A stretch of DNA of 64,000 nucleotides from an uncultured Bacteroidales bacterium (lineage in GTDB: Bacteria; Bacteroidota; Bacteroidia; Bacteroidales; UBA932): positions 54,403-118,402 of the forward strand of contig ONOH01000001.1 of NCBI GenBank assembly GCA_900319405.1, written 5' to 3'. Below, in pieces: positions 45,549 through 56,200 of this stretch. A model generated the notes under the pieces. It saw only the letters and a program-made list of their open reading frames with translations. It was not told the DNA's origin and did no database searches. A program made the translations under genes and the position numbers. Positions within the stretch are counted from its first letter, which is position 1, and each line of letters opens with the position of its first letter.

Positions 45549-48410
45549 ATGATGATGAAAAAATATACTTTATCCATACTCGCGATTGTTATCCTGGCAT
45601 CGGCCTGCCGGGAGGAGGCTCTTGAGCCCGAGCAGCAGAAAGGGGAAATCGTCCTTTCGGCCTTCACCAGCTATACCCAGGACGAGTTGAACACCAAAGG
45701 CCCCGGCGAGGAGTTTTTTGATCCCGCCACCAAAACGGCCTTCAGCGGTAAAGACGAGAACGACAACAACGTCACCACTAATTCCAGGAAGGAGCGTATC
45801 GACTGGCAGGAGGGTGACAAGATTTATGTGAATATGCTGTATGGCAGCAATCCGGCAGGAACGGCGGTATATACCGTGGGCGGATACCGTACGGCTTCCG
45901 ACAAATCTGTCAGCGAGACCACCAGCCTCATTTCCGGAAATGGTCTCACCGCGCAGGGAAACGGAGAGCACACTTTCCTGTCCACCTATCCCGCCGGCGG
46001 CGGGGACAGTCCCATCGGCCCCATTGGCAACAACGGAAACTTCACCCTCAAGATGCCGGAAGGCAACTTGGGATTTACGGTGACGGAGGAGGGCAAGAAG
46101 TATGTGGTAAGGGACAATATGGACTATGCCTTTATGGTCGGGCACACAAAATCTTCCGACCCTTCCAACGTGAAGATGCGCCTGCTCCCTTACTTCAATG
46201 CCTACCAGTTCATTATTGGAGAAGCTCCGCAGGATTATAACCTCACGCAGATCAAGCTCACTTCCAGCAATTACCTGCGTACCAAGGCGGACAAGACCGT
46301 CACGGGAAAAGTTGTCTATAACAGCGAAAAAGAGGTCGGCGAACAGGCTCCGCTGACCGGTGCCAACAGTGACAATTGCTCCAAGGAGATTATTTGTGAT
46401 CTCACGAAGATCCAGGGCTACAGCAACGGCATTCCCTTAGATCACACCGACGGCAGCATCGACATCACGCTGCTGGCTCTTCCGCTGACTCAGGGCGATC
46501 TGTCCGTTGAGTTTACCTTTAAGCTGAGGAATAGTGATCAGACCATCAAGAAGACCCTGAATCTCACGGGCAAAACCCTCAAGCCCTACCACAAGCTCCG
46601 CGTGGAAAATATCGGCAGCACCAACTGGGTGTATATGTTGGAGGTGGAACCTACGGCAGAATTTGCCCAGGCCGATGGAAGCCAGAAGCAAAGTACCTAC
46701 AAGGTGGTGAAAAGCTACCGTTACAAGGAAGGCCCGCAAAGCAACGCACAAAACGTCAAGTGGGCAACCGAAATCAATATCGGTGGCCGTGATCCCGGCA
46801 CCGAGAAATGGGTACGGATTGCCAACTATACTGCCACGGCCCATAATAAGCCCGGCTGGATTTCTTTTGCCAATAAGGACAATGGCAATGGCGGAATTGC
46901 TACGGAAAGCCGCCCGATTACTGCTACCGCTGTCGCTCCTGTCACAGTAAACAACCCCGATGCGTCTTTCAAGGATGCCATCTCGATGAATACCCATCCG
47001 GGGAATGCCATTGAGGGAAAGAATAACTTGAATGGAATGTCGGAGGCCATTGATCTTTCGATGTATGACCTTCAGGGTAATCAGCTTTCCGGGCGCACTA
47101 CGGCCAACTGCTATGTGGTGTCGGCCCCGGGCTGGTACAAATTCCCGCTGGTTTATGGCAACACCCTGAAAAATGGTGAGAGTTACATGAGTGGCGTTCA
47201 ATCATCGTATCATCACAGGCACGACGGCCAGCCTATCAGCCAGCCCTGGATCCGCGCCCAGTTGGGAGGAACCCTGGATGATGATTATTCTGCAGAACTG
47301 GTGTGGCAGGATAACAATCCTTCCTGTACCTTCGAGGGATGCGACGACGACGACCATAAGCACGGCGTGATAGACAAGCTTGAGCTGCAGATGGATAATG
47401 GCGCCGCTTACATGTTCTTACGTATCCCGCAACACAGCATTCAGCCGGGCAATAATCTGATTGCGCTGAAAAAGGGAAACGACATCGTATGGAGCTGGCA
47501 TATCTGGGTAACGGATCAGCCTCTGGAGCCCAAGGATGGCCGCTATCTGAGTACGCTCATCGGCTGGATTCCTATTTCCCTTCAGGGAAGTGGAAGCGCC
47601 ACGCAGGTTTATCCTGCCAGGACCGAGCATTTGAAGATTGTCCAGGTCGATGATGACGGTCAGAAAATCGCCGAGGGTAAAGAGGCGATAATTATTGTAA
47701 AGCAGCCTGGTAATATGATACAGAAACTCAAAACGGACCGTATCTACAAATATGGGCGTGGTGTCTATTTCCAGTATGGCCGGAAAGACCCGATGTTTCC
47801 GGCCCAGTCTACGGGTGGAAACAACAATACTCAATTGATTTATGACGGTGCTGGAAACCAGTTGGCCGGTAATGACCAGTATATGCCTCGTGAGTCCGGA
47901 ATCGGAAAGGATAAAGCCTTCACGGTGAAAAACCCCTACACATTCTTGCAGAGCTCCACCCCTTTTGCCGTTGGAAGCTGGTCCACAAGTGTCAAGACTG
48001 TATATGATCCTTCTCCTATTGGATACCGGGTTATTGATCGTTTTTATCACGTCAGCGACTACGCTCATTTCTTTGACAGTTACAGTGAGAAAGGTGCCCG
48101 GTGGAGGTATTTAGTTTTGAATAATCCGTATAACAACTCTGGCAGAGGCTGGCCCGGTGCATACTTGGGCGATAAGGGCAATCTGTACCTGCCCTCTATG
48201 GGTGTTCGCAGCAGACTCAATGCCGAAATAACAGGTGCCCCTATTAGCACAACCAATTACGGCAGTGCATCTACTTCCACGTTTTGGTCGGCAAGCGGAG
48301 AACGTTTGAATTGTGATCTGGGCGTCGGCTTTAATGCCGGTTCTGTTACCGATTGGAATAAAGGCGGCGATGAAGCAGACGGTTTCCCAGTAGTCTGCAT
48401 CATCGAATAG
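45549..48410 (+). CDS. Large fimbrillin-like surface lipoprotein (953 residues)
   Basis: Start among three successive ATG codons (45549, 45552, 45555). An unusual AGGAGG at 45541-45546 would best fit the third (8-nt spacing). After the signal peptide and lipobox (ILASAC) come fimbrillin-like TKTAFSGKDEN and ERIDWQEGDKIYV. Shared blocks are TANCYVVSAPGWYKFPLVYG, VWSWHIWVTD, YFQYGRKDPMFPA and TVYDPSPIGYRVI, the last more divergent than in the paralogs. The C-terminus (STFWSASGERLN) is FISUMP-like. It starts just after the previous gene. A terminator hairpin lies at 48457. Confidence 0.72.
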   Translation: MMMKKYTLSILAIVILASACREEALEPEQQKGEIVLSAFTSYTQDELNTKGPGEEFFDPATKTAFSGKDENDNNVTTNSRKERIDWQEGDKIYVNMLYGSNPAGTAVYTVGGYRTASDKSVSETTSLISGNGLTAQGNGEHTFLSTYPAGGGDSPIGPIGNNGNFTLKMPEGNLGFTVTEEGKKYVVRDNMDYAFMVGHTKSSDPSNVKMRLLPYFNAYQFIIGEAPQDYNLTQIKLTSSNYLRTKADKTVTGKVVYNSEKEVGEQAPLTGANSDNCSKEIICDLTKIQGYSNGIPLDHTDGSIDITLLALPLTQGDLSVEFTFKLRNSDQTIKKTLNLTGKTLKPYHKLRVENIGSTNWVYMLEVEPTAEFAQADGSQKQSTYKVVKSYRYKEGPQSNAQNVKWATEINIGGRDPGTEKWVRIANYTATAHNKPGWISFANKDNGNGGIATESRPITATAVAPVTVNNPDASFKDAISMNTHPGNAIEGKNNLNGMSEAIDLSMYDLQGNQLSGRTTANCYVVSAPGWYKFPLVYGNTLKNGESYMSGVQSSYHHRHDGQPISQPWIRAQLGGTLDDDYSAELVWQDNNPSCTFEGCDDDDHKHGVIDKLELQMDNGAAYMFLRIPQHSIQPGNNLIALKKGNDIVWSWHIWVTDQPLEPKDGRYLSTLIGWIPISLQGSGSATQVYPARTEHLKIVQVDDDGQKIAEGKEAIIIVKQPGNMIQKLKTDRIYKYGRGVYFQYGRKDPMFPAQSTGGNNNTQLIYDGAGNQLAGNDQYMPRESGIGKDKAFTVKNPYTFLQSSTPFAVGSWSTSVKTVYDPSPIGYRVIDRFYHVSDYAHFFDSYSEKGARWRYLVLNNPYNNSGRGWPGAYLGDKGNLYLPSMGVRSRLNAEITGAPISTTNYGSASTSTFWSASGERLNCDLGVGFNAGSVTDWNKGGDEADGFPVVCIIE

Positions 48411-48456
48411 CCCCATCCACCCCGCTGGACCTCGGTCCATCGGCCCCAACGAAAAC

Positions 48457-48482
48457 AACCCTCCGCCACCCCGCGGAGGGTT
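48457..48482 (+). terminator. Terminator after the third lipoprotein
   Basis: AACCCTCCGC / GCGGAGGGTT stem with a short loop, followed by TTCG. Placed 46 nt after the stop. Not of the conserved-loop type. Confidence 0.65.
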
Positions 48483-48848
48483 TTCGTCATTCCTCCCTAC
48501 AGGAGCGCACCTCGCACGAGAAGATGACCGACTGCCTTCAGTTTCTGTTCCTGGAGCTTCCCAACTGCAGGAAGGCGCTGACGGCGGAGGCCACCGTGCA
48601 CTGATAGCGCCAGGAGAGTATCTGGATGTTTTGTTTTTTCCCATCGGCCCTGTCCTCTGAAAGGGGAAAGCCGTTCGCGAGCCTGCGTTTGTCGTGTGTC
48701 TTCGGGCGAAAGGAAAAGGATGCGAAGGGAGGAGTAGCATACCCATCTGTGCAAAAAGGGCCGCAAATGTGAGCCTGGGTAGGCGAACGCCTACTCATCC
48801 CAACAAAAACGCCCGTTTTTGCGAGGCTGCTTGTGCTGGATTTGCGCA

Positions 48849-48876
48849 GATTCTTCACTGCGTTCAGAATGACAGG
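48849..48876 (-). repeat. 28-bp dispersed repeat, copy 3
   Basis: On the minus strand it starts CCTGTCATTCTGAACGCAGT and ends GAAGAATC. It lies in the spacer before the tandem lipoprotein pair. Confidence 0.8.
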
Positions 48877-48924
48877 CGGGATTGCACTGTCAACAGTCGC
48901 GCTTGCCCGCTCCGTAGGTAGAAT

Positions 48925-48956
48925 TTTGGAGTATTCATATATTCTTGCTAACTTTG
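48925..48956 (+). promoter_or_regulatory. Promoter of the first tandem lipoprotein
   Basis: -33 TTTG (48925-48928) and -7 TAACTTTG (48949-48956), spacing 20 nt. Followed by CGATTATATA, which is also found after the promoter at 53198. Leader about 20-25 nt. Confidence 0.75.
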
Positions 48957-48982
48957 TACGATTATATAGTTTTTGAAAAGCT

Positions 48983-51900
48983 ATGAAAACAAAGGTTTTT
49001 GGAGTTCTTGTTCTGCTGCTCGCGAATTTCTCCTGCGTGAAGGAAAATGAGCGGGAGATGCAGCCCGTGGACGGAGGAGAGGAGCGCTTCGCGGAGTTCG
49101 ACCCCGTGGTCCGCTTCGGCCTGGATACCTACATGGGAGGAGACCAAACCAAGACGGAATATGCCGGCGATGACAAGACCGTCCTCGTTTTGGATAAGGC
49201 TACGGCCAAGAAGGTCCGCTACGAGCGCATCAACTGGAATGCGCTGGACCCCGGAGACCCCCGCGTTCCTAATTATCTCATGGGCTTCCACTATCTGCAG
49301 GATGTTGTCCAAATCAAATCCGAAGAAGATTTTACGCACGGTAACAAACAATCCGTCAGTTACCTTGTGACGGAAGTAAAAGGCCGCAGCAACGTCACGG
49401 AAGGCCGCTACGACTATGCCGACGCTGCCCCTTTCAGCGGACTCGATGACGATTTCTTCTACTGGTCGCGAGAGGGTACTGCTGCAACCAAAGACCGCTA
49501 TTTCTATGCGGTTTATCCTAACCACGAGTACCTTTCCGGCCGCTACAGCCTGCTCACCAGATTTGACCTGGATAAATCCACGCATACGGTAACGGTGGCG
49601 GGCAGCATCAACAAGAAAGAAGGGATGGATTCCGACAAAGCAGACGCGCCCTGCCGCCGGCAGAATATCGTGCGGGTAGAGGACAGGACAATCGGCACGT
49701 TCAAAAGCCGCGAATACTATCCCGACATGAGCAACGCCTTCATGTACGCCGCCGTCAAGGTTCCCGGGGCCGATGCCGGCTACAAGAAGGTGGAACTGCG
49801 TTTCAAGCCCCTTTATTCGGCCATCAAACTCATCGTCTCGGGCCGGGATGAGGGTGCCAGGACCTATCGGCTCAAACGGGTGGACCTTCGCACGGATATG
49901 CATGCCGGCGGAGGGGAGTACCGGACGGATTTGAATCTCGAGGACAAGCGTTCCCCGCTGGGAGGTGCTTTTGAAACCACCTACACGGTGGGGGCCGACG
50001 GTTATACCGGAGATATCGCGGACATCGCTGTCAACAGTGTGACCGACACCCTCCATCGCCTTTTCATCGAAATCCCCGAAACGGAACGTATGGTGCTTGG
50101 GAATGACACCGTCAAGCTCACTTTCCTTGTCACGCCTGTCGTGCATAAATACCTGGTGGTGGACTACACCTTCGAGTATCTGAAGGGTTCCGAACTGAAT
50201 CCTTCGGACCCCGGATATCGGGACCCCGCCGTTGCTGCCAACTGGCTGAATCCCGAGAACGTCGCGGAAGAGCATCGTTACCTGGCTTTGCAGCAGCCGG
50301 GCACCAAGGGCTCCGGAGTCTTTGGCGACGGCATCTGGTATGAGCTCCCCGCCGCCAACAAGCTCTATGTCCGCTCCAATGTGCCCCGCATCCAGTACTT
50401 TTTCAGCGTGGAGGCCCAGAGCTTCTTCCCGCGCACGTATAATAACGATGATGCCGGCGGCAAACTGCCTGTCCGGGTCCCTGTCCCCGGCGGAGACAAC
50501 CATTGGCTGGCGCCGGACTTCTACTCCGTAGTAAGCTACCGGGATTCGGCCGGCATCAAGCAGCCCCTCAAATGGAAGGTGAAGGGGTATAGCAACACGG
50601 GCTATGACGGGCCGTTCACGGACCCTAAACCGGATTGGTTCAAACTGCGCGGAGAGGACGGAATCTGGGATCCCTCTGCTCCCGAGAACAAAACGGATCC
50701 TTACAACCCGGCAAGCGGAGTAAACACAGCCGGAGACCCCTGGTCGGAGCCTTGGGGCTACGGAACCCATATGGAAGGGCAGGACGGTGGACCGGGGCGG
50801 GTTATAAAGGACGGAAACCTGATAGGCTACACGGAATTCAAAAAACGTGGCTCGGAAGACGGCAGTTCCTACGTCTTCTTTGATGCCGGCTCCCAGGAAC
50901 GGGGTGCACAGAAATGGATATGGAAACTTCCGGTCTCCTATACATACCGTGATCAGGACGGCAGTTACTATTATCCCAAGTATGCCGAGGACGGCTCCCT
51001 CCATCCCAAATCGGAGGAGTCCTATGCCTACGACCTTTCCAGCCACGACATCTACGGAAACTTGATGGTCGCCAAGAACGGTGACCTGGGCTCTACGGCC
51101 AACAGTTACGTGGTGACGGCCGCCGGCTGGTACCGCATTCCCACCGTGTATGGCAACGCCATCAAAAACGGCACCCCCAATCCCGGGGCTTATACCGGGC
51201 CAACTCCCGAAAACCCTTCTGATCCTACTCTTCTGGCTCAGTTTCTGGACCATGCCGACAACCCGATTACCAAGCCCTGGATCAATAAGCAATACACCAT
51301 CTCGAAGGGGACTGACGGTGCGGAACTGGTATGGGAAGATGCCACGGACCTTCTTGGCGCTCAGAAATTTGCCAATACTGTAGATCTCAAGCGCGGAAAC
51401 CAGCAGAAGCCCTTCTTTTGGGAAGACCCCAAAACCGGGAATGGCTATATCTATTTCTACGTGAACCAGCTGGCTTCCGGCAACGCGCTACTGAAGGCCA
51501 AATCCGGCAGTACCACTGTCTGGAGCTGGCACATCTGGTGCGTCCCGGACGTTGACGATGCCGACAATGGCATGTTGGCCCAGGTGGCCATCGAGCCCAC
51601 CGAACTGAACTATTATGATCAGACAGGCGGGGCAAAGGAATACCCCTTCCAAAGCGTGCACAAAGACCAGCGCTTCTTCCAGAAGATGGACCTTGGCCAA
51701 AGCTACACGGAAACTGCAGTTGAAAGCCGGGCTCCGGTCTATGTACAGTTTGCCCAGTACTGGAAAGGGGAAATCATAGACACTGTGGTGGTCTGCTTTG
51801 CCCAAAGCGGTGTGAAGGATGAGGTGGGCATCAAGCATACACCGGTATTCCAGTGGGGCCGTAAAGACCCTTTGGTGGCAGGCTTGCCGGACTATCCGAT

Positions 51901-53047
51901 GCCCAAGTTTCCAGCCATCGATCCTGCCAACTCTTTGGGGAATACCATCCAGAATCCCAACACCTTCTTCTACGGCAATAACAAATCGGCCTATCACGGA
52001 GGAAATTACGGCGCTTGGGTCTTAACGCCCAAGCCCACCCGGTACGACAACCTGTGGAACAACAATGTAGCCTACAACCCGGGCACCTTTAATTATCACT
52101 ACGGTGCAAGATTCGTCATAGACAGTGATGAAATCGAGTGGTACTGTTCACCTAATTTGTCGACCAATCCCCGTGAGGGTTATCGGTCCGGAGATTATCG
52201 CTTCGAGAAGGACGACACGCAGACGAAGGGAAGAAGAGATACGCCGGTGTGCAAAACCGTGTACGATCCCTGTCCGCCGGGCTTTGTGGTCCCCAACCTG
52301 TACGCTTTCACAGCATTCAATAACAGAGGCCTGATGGAGACGAAGGCCGATACGCGAAAGCTGGCCGATAACTGGAAGTGGGACACTCCTTTGGATAGCA
52401 GAGAGGATGACACTTTCGCTGACTATTACGATTTCTATACCGGATATGATGTGAATGCAGGCGCCGTTACCTCGGGTCAGGATGTTTTAAGAAATCTAAC
52501 GGAGCGGTTGTTACAAAAGTACAGGTGGTATCCCAGTAGCAGCGATAAGCAAAAACAGTTGGATTATACAATGACCTTATTGGGTCAGGACGGCCATTAC
52601 AGAAGGGATCTTAACAGCAAGACAATCCGTTTTTATGCTTTGGGACGAATACATGGACTCAATGCTGTTTACAGTAATAATGTTTATACGTATGACGACG
52701 AAGGAAAGCTGACCGCTTCCCCTGAAGGAATGTACTGGATGGCAGAACCGGCTACGGCCCAGGACATTACTCTTAATGTGCCCACAGGTCCCTCTGATAC
52801 CAGAGACAACACCGGAGACTGGTCCTTTGGATCTACTTTTTACTTCCAAAGAGCGGATCAATCCTCCGGCCGGGCTTCCATTTATCCCGTTGCCGGGGGC
52901 GCGTTTGCTGCCTGGATGCAATATATTGGATATTTGAAGCACGGGAAAGGCTGGTCGACCTATGAGGAGAACCAGAGTGCATTCTGGGCCCGCAACAAAT
53001 GGCAGCGCACCCACGCGCTGCATATCCGCCCCATGGAGGAGCCGTAA
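48983..53047 (+). CDS. Very large surface lipoprotein, tandem paralog 1 (1354 residues)
   Basis: Signal peptide and lipobox (LLLANFSC, Cys19). The N-terminus VDGGEERFAEFDPVVRFGLD and TYMGG, then TKTEYAGDD and YERINW, match the next gene almost residue for residue. C-terminal shared blocks: TANSYVVTAAGWYRIPTVYG, TVWSWHIWCVPD, VFQWGRKDPL and TVYDPCPPGFVVPNLYAFT. It is beta-rich and longer than the other paralogs in the middle. The gene has its own promoter, so it may be expressed apart from the earlier lipoproteins. Probably a surface fibre or adhesin. The function is not established. Confidence 0.72.
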   Translation: MKTKVFGVLVLLLANFSCVKENEREMQPVDGGEERFAEFDPVVRFGLDTYMGGDQTKTEYAGDDKTVLVLDKATAKKVRYERINWNALDPGDPRVPNYLMGFHYLQDVVQIKSEEDFTHGNKQSVSYLVTEVKGRSNVTEGRYDYADAAPFSGLDDDFFYWSREGTAATKDRYFYAVYPNHEYLSGRYSLLTRFDLDKSTHTVTVAGSINKKEGMDSDKADAPCRRQNIVRVEDRTIGTFKSREYYPDMSNAFMYAAVKVPGADAGYKKVELRFKPLYSAIKLIVSGRDEGARTYRLKRVDLRTDMHAGGGEYRTDLNLEDKRSPLGGAFETTYTVGADGYTGDIADIAVNSVTDTLHRLFIEIPETERMVLGNDTVKLTFLVTPVVHKYLVVDYTFEYLKGSELNPSDPGYRDPAVAANWLNPENVAEEHRYLALQQPGTKGSGVFGDGIWYELPAANKLYVRSNVPRIQYFFSVEAQSFFPRTYNNDDAGGKLPVRVPVPGGDNHWLAPDFYSVVSYRDSAGIKQPLKWKVKGYSNTGYDGPFTDPKPDWFKLRGEDGIWDPSAPENKTDPYNPASGVNTAGDPWSEPWGYGTHMEGQDGGPGRVIKDGNLIGYTEFKKRGSEDGSSYVFFDAGSQERGAQKWIWKLPVSYTYRDQDGSYYYPKYAEDGSLHPKSEESYAYDLSSHDIYGNLMVAKNGDLGSTANSYVVTAAGWYRIPTVYGNAIKNGTPNPGAYTGPTPENPSDPTLLAQFLDHADNPITKPWINKQYTISKGTDGAELVWEDATDLLGAQKFANTVDLKRGNQQKPFFWEDPKTGNGYIYFYVNQLASGNALLKAKSGSTTVWSWHIWCVPDVDDADNGMLAQVAIEPTELNYYDQTGGAKEYPFQSVHKDQRFFQKMDLGQSYTETAVESRAPVYVQFAQYWKGEIIDTVVVCFAQSGVKDEVGIKHTPVFQWGRKDPLVAGLPDYPMPKFPAIDPANSLGNTIQNPNTFFYGNNKSAYHGGNYGAWVLTPKPTRYDNLWNNNVAYNPGTFNYHYGARFVIDSDEIEWYCSPNLSTNPREGYRSGDYRFEKDDTQTKGRRDTPVCKTVYDPCPPGFVVPNLYAFTAFNNRGLMETKADTRKLADNWKWDTPLDSREDDTFADYYDFYTGYDVNAGAVTSGQDVLRNLTERLLQKYRWYPSSSDKQKQLDYTMTLLGQDGHYRRDLNSKTIRFYALGRIHGLNAVYSNNVYTYDDEGKLTASPEGMYWMAEPATAQDITLNVPTGPSDTRDNTGDWSFGSTFYFQRADQSSGRASIYPVAGGAFAAWMQYIGYLKHGKGWSTYEENQSAFWARNKWQRTHALHIRPMEEP

Positions 53048-53197
53048 GAGCGTCACATCTCCGCCCCCCCCGCCTCTTTGGCGCCTGTCCTTCCGAGCCG
53101 CCCTGTCCTTCTGAGCCGCCCTGTCCTTCTGAACGAAGCGAAGAATCTCCTGTCGCCCGGCCGGAACGACAATGAAAACTATGTCCCTGGCCAATAT
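53048..53197. repeat. Tandem partial repeats and 28-bp repeat copy 4
   Basis: Between the tandem paralogs, CCTGTCCTTCTGAGCCG-like units occur three times in a row, the last a full copy of the 28-bp repeat (53120-53147, ending GAAGAATC). No gene was seen. The promoter of the second paralog follows. Confidence 0.75.
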
Positions 53198-53229
53198 TTT
53201 GTATTATTCGGATAATTTCGCTATCTTTG
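53198..53229 (+). promoter_or_regulatory. Promoter of the second tandem lipoprotein
   Basis: -33 TTTG (53198-53201) and -7 TATCTTTG (53222-53229), spacing 20 nt, same layout as at 48925 and followed by the same CGATTATATA. The promoter was therefore duplicated with the gene. Confidence 0.75.
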
Positions 53230-53268
53230 ACCGATTATATATTTAAAGACGGAATTTTAGTGAAATAT

Positions 53269-56200
53269 ATGAAACATAAGGTTTTAGGAATTACGATGGC
53301 GCTGCTCGCGACACTGTCCTGCATCAAGGAGGAGTCGCCGGAGCAGCCCGTGGACGGGGGAGAGGAGCGCTTCGCGGAGTACGACCCTGTCGTTCGCTTC
53401 GGCCTGGACACCTATATGGGTGGGGCCGGTGACAACGAGCCCCTCACCAAGACAACCTATGCGGGGGATGACAAGACCATCGTCCTGGACAACGTCCGTT
53501 ACGAGCGCATCAACTGGAACGCCAAGCTTCCTTCGGAAATCAGCGGCGCTGAAGCCTCTACCTATACCCGGGACCTTGTGCAAATCCACGCAGAATCGGG
53601 GCAGGAATTCGGCCCCAATAAAAACCTGCTGTATGGAAACTATTACGCGACGGAAATCAAGGGTCTTACCAACCCTGACACAAATGTGAGGAGAGATGCG
53701 GCCGATGCTACCCCGGCAAGCGGAAATGAAGACGACAACTTCTACTGGAGTGCTTCCAAGGAAGCACGTCGTTTCTATGCGCTGTATCCCAGTCCGGATG
53801 TGGAGACTTACAAAAATGACTATTACGCCCTGGCCCCTGGAAGCCGCCTTACACCTGCCGGTTTCTCTGTAGATGGGTCAGAGCACAAGGCTACGGTAGC
53901 AGCCAGTATCAACAAGAGGCCACGGCCATATCCTGAGGAAGTCGGCGCGGACGATCCCAGCCGTGAGCAGAAGTACCTTTGGGTCAATAATGCCACCCCT
54001 TCTTGCTACGAATACATGCCCAACATGCGTCACGCATACATGTATGCGGCCGCCGTGATGCCGGGCGCCGATGCGGGTTACAAGAAGGTTCCCCTTCGTT
54101 TCAAGCCGCTTTATTCGGCCGTCAAACTCATTGTTACGGCGCGTGACGCGGGAGCGAAGAAATATCGGCTCAAGCGGGTGGATCTTCGCACGGACCTTCA
54201 CAACAACAGCAAGCCCAACCGCGCAGATCTCAACGACGATGGAGTCGGCACCGCCCTCGGCGGCAGCTTCTCCACCTATTTCAAGGCCGATGCCACCAGC
54301 GGCACCACCGCCGACTTTGCCAAGATTGACCCGGCCAGCGATCCGAATACGGCTCTTTCCGACACCCTCAAGCGGCTTTTTATCGACATTGATCCGGATG
54401 ATCGTATAGTTTTGGGAGACAACACGCTGAAACTCACTTTCCTTGTTCTGCCCATTGAGCAGAAGGTGATGACGGTGGACTACACCTTCGAGTTTCTGAA
54501 AGGCTCAGAGCTGGATACTACCGACCCGGATTATTTAGACCCCACCGTAGATGCCAACTGGATCGCTAACCCCACAAAGATTGTGGAGGTACACCGTTAC
54601 CTGAGCCTGCAGGACCGTACGAAGATTTTCAAGGACCCGGATGGCTCCCTGAACTCATGGTACACGCTGGACCCTGCCACCAAGCTTTATGTGAAATCCA
54701 ACGTTCCTGCCATTGAATACGTTTTCAAAGTAGAGGCCCAGAGCTTTTTCCCGCGTAATCTGGAACAGACGGTCATGGGGCATGAGTACTCCCGGGTTCC
54801 CCGTAAACCCGGTGAATCAGACCAGTGGGTGGTGGAGGACTTCTATTCCGTCGTCAGCTACCGGGATTCCTCCGGCGTGCTGCAGCCGCTCAAGTGGCAG
54901 GTAACAGGGTATAGCGCTACCGGGGCCGAGGGCACTTTCTCGCTTGGCAATAAGCCGGACTGGCTGGCTATGTGCGGTGAAACCATCGGCACCTATAATC
55001 CTGCCGCTGATGTAGCGTGGTACTATGATCCAGCTAATCCAGCTGATCCGAAATTTGGTAATGCCCCAAACGGCATCTCTCCGGCATCAGAAGCCGATAT
55101 CTGGGCCGCCGCGCCTTGGGGCTTTGGATCGCGCATGGATGAGACTTCCCGGGTAACTACTATCGACCCCTCATCGGGGAAACAGGTGTATGGTTACACC
55201 AAGTTTAACTACGACCACACTTACGTTTTCTATGATGCCGGTGCCGCTAATAACGGAAAATATGAACCCGGTTCCGCATCTGATCCCGCTCCCGGTTCCG
55301 CTAGTGGTGGAGTCGTCGCTGTCAGGAATTGGAAAAAACACGTCTCTGCCAACTACTGTGACCAGGACGGCAGCTACTATTATCCGGAATACGACGAGAA
55401 CGGCGTAAAACTCCCTGACGATATTGCCAAAACCCCTTACGCCTTCGACCTCAGCAGCCATGACATTTACGGGAAGGTATACGATGGCTTCAAGAACGGA
55501 GATATCGTTACCACCGCCAACTGCTATGTAGTGTCTGCCCCGGGCTGGTATCGCTTCCCTACGGTGTATGGAAATGGTATCGTAAATACCTCGGTTAACC
55601 AGAACGCTTACAAAGGAGTCGGTGGCACGGGCCTTCTGAAATGGTTCAAAGACCATAGTGACAACGATATCACCCAGCCGTGGGTTTCTGGCGGCACGGG
55701 TCCCAATCTCATTACCCCGGGAACCGCTGGCGTAGAACTGGTCTGGGAAGATGCCAATGACCTGGTGGATGCCCACCTTTTTGCTGCCGATGCCAACATG
55801 GATGCCGAACGCGGCAATAAGCAAAAGCCCTTCTATTGGGTGGACAACGACCCCTTATCTCCCAACTATGGGAAAGGCTATATCTACTTCTATGTAAACC
55901 AGATTTCCTTCAGCAACGCCGTGCTTGCCGCCAAGGCCGGCAATACCACTGTCTGGAGTTGGCATATCTGGTGTGTGCCGGACCCGGATACCAATCTGAA
56001 AACTGTAGCGATCGAGCCCAGCAAGTATAATTTCCATGAAGATCCGGCTGATGCGTCAACCCGGAATCCATTCCCCTTTGACAGCGTGTATGGAACTACG
56101 GACGTGTGGAAAGATTTGGATCTTGGGCAGGGAAAGAAGGATAACAGTACGTCAAGTCCCAGGAAAATCTATGTGGAGTTCAAGCAGTACTGGAGAGGAA

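Larger units (their letters stand above)
48411..48982. other. 572-bp intergenic region between surface lipoproteins
   Basis: No convincing gene. It holds a terminator hairpin (48457-48482), short palindromes GTAGGCG-AA-CGCCTAC and CAAAAACG-CC-CGTTTTTG near 48780-48821, a reverse copy of the 28-bp dispersed repeat (48849-48876), and the promoter of the next gene. Open frames on the minus strand here lack family-like sequence. Confidence 0.65.

Noticed and set aside
48497-48766. Open frames on the minus strand in the 572-bp spacer
   Set aside because: Arg-rich low-quality translations, no promoter, no signal peptide, and they overlap repeat sequence.
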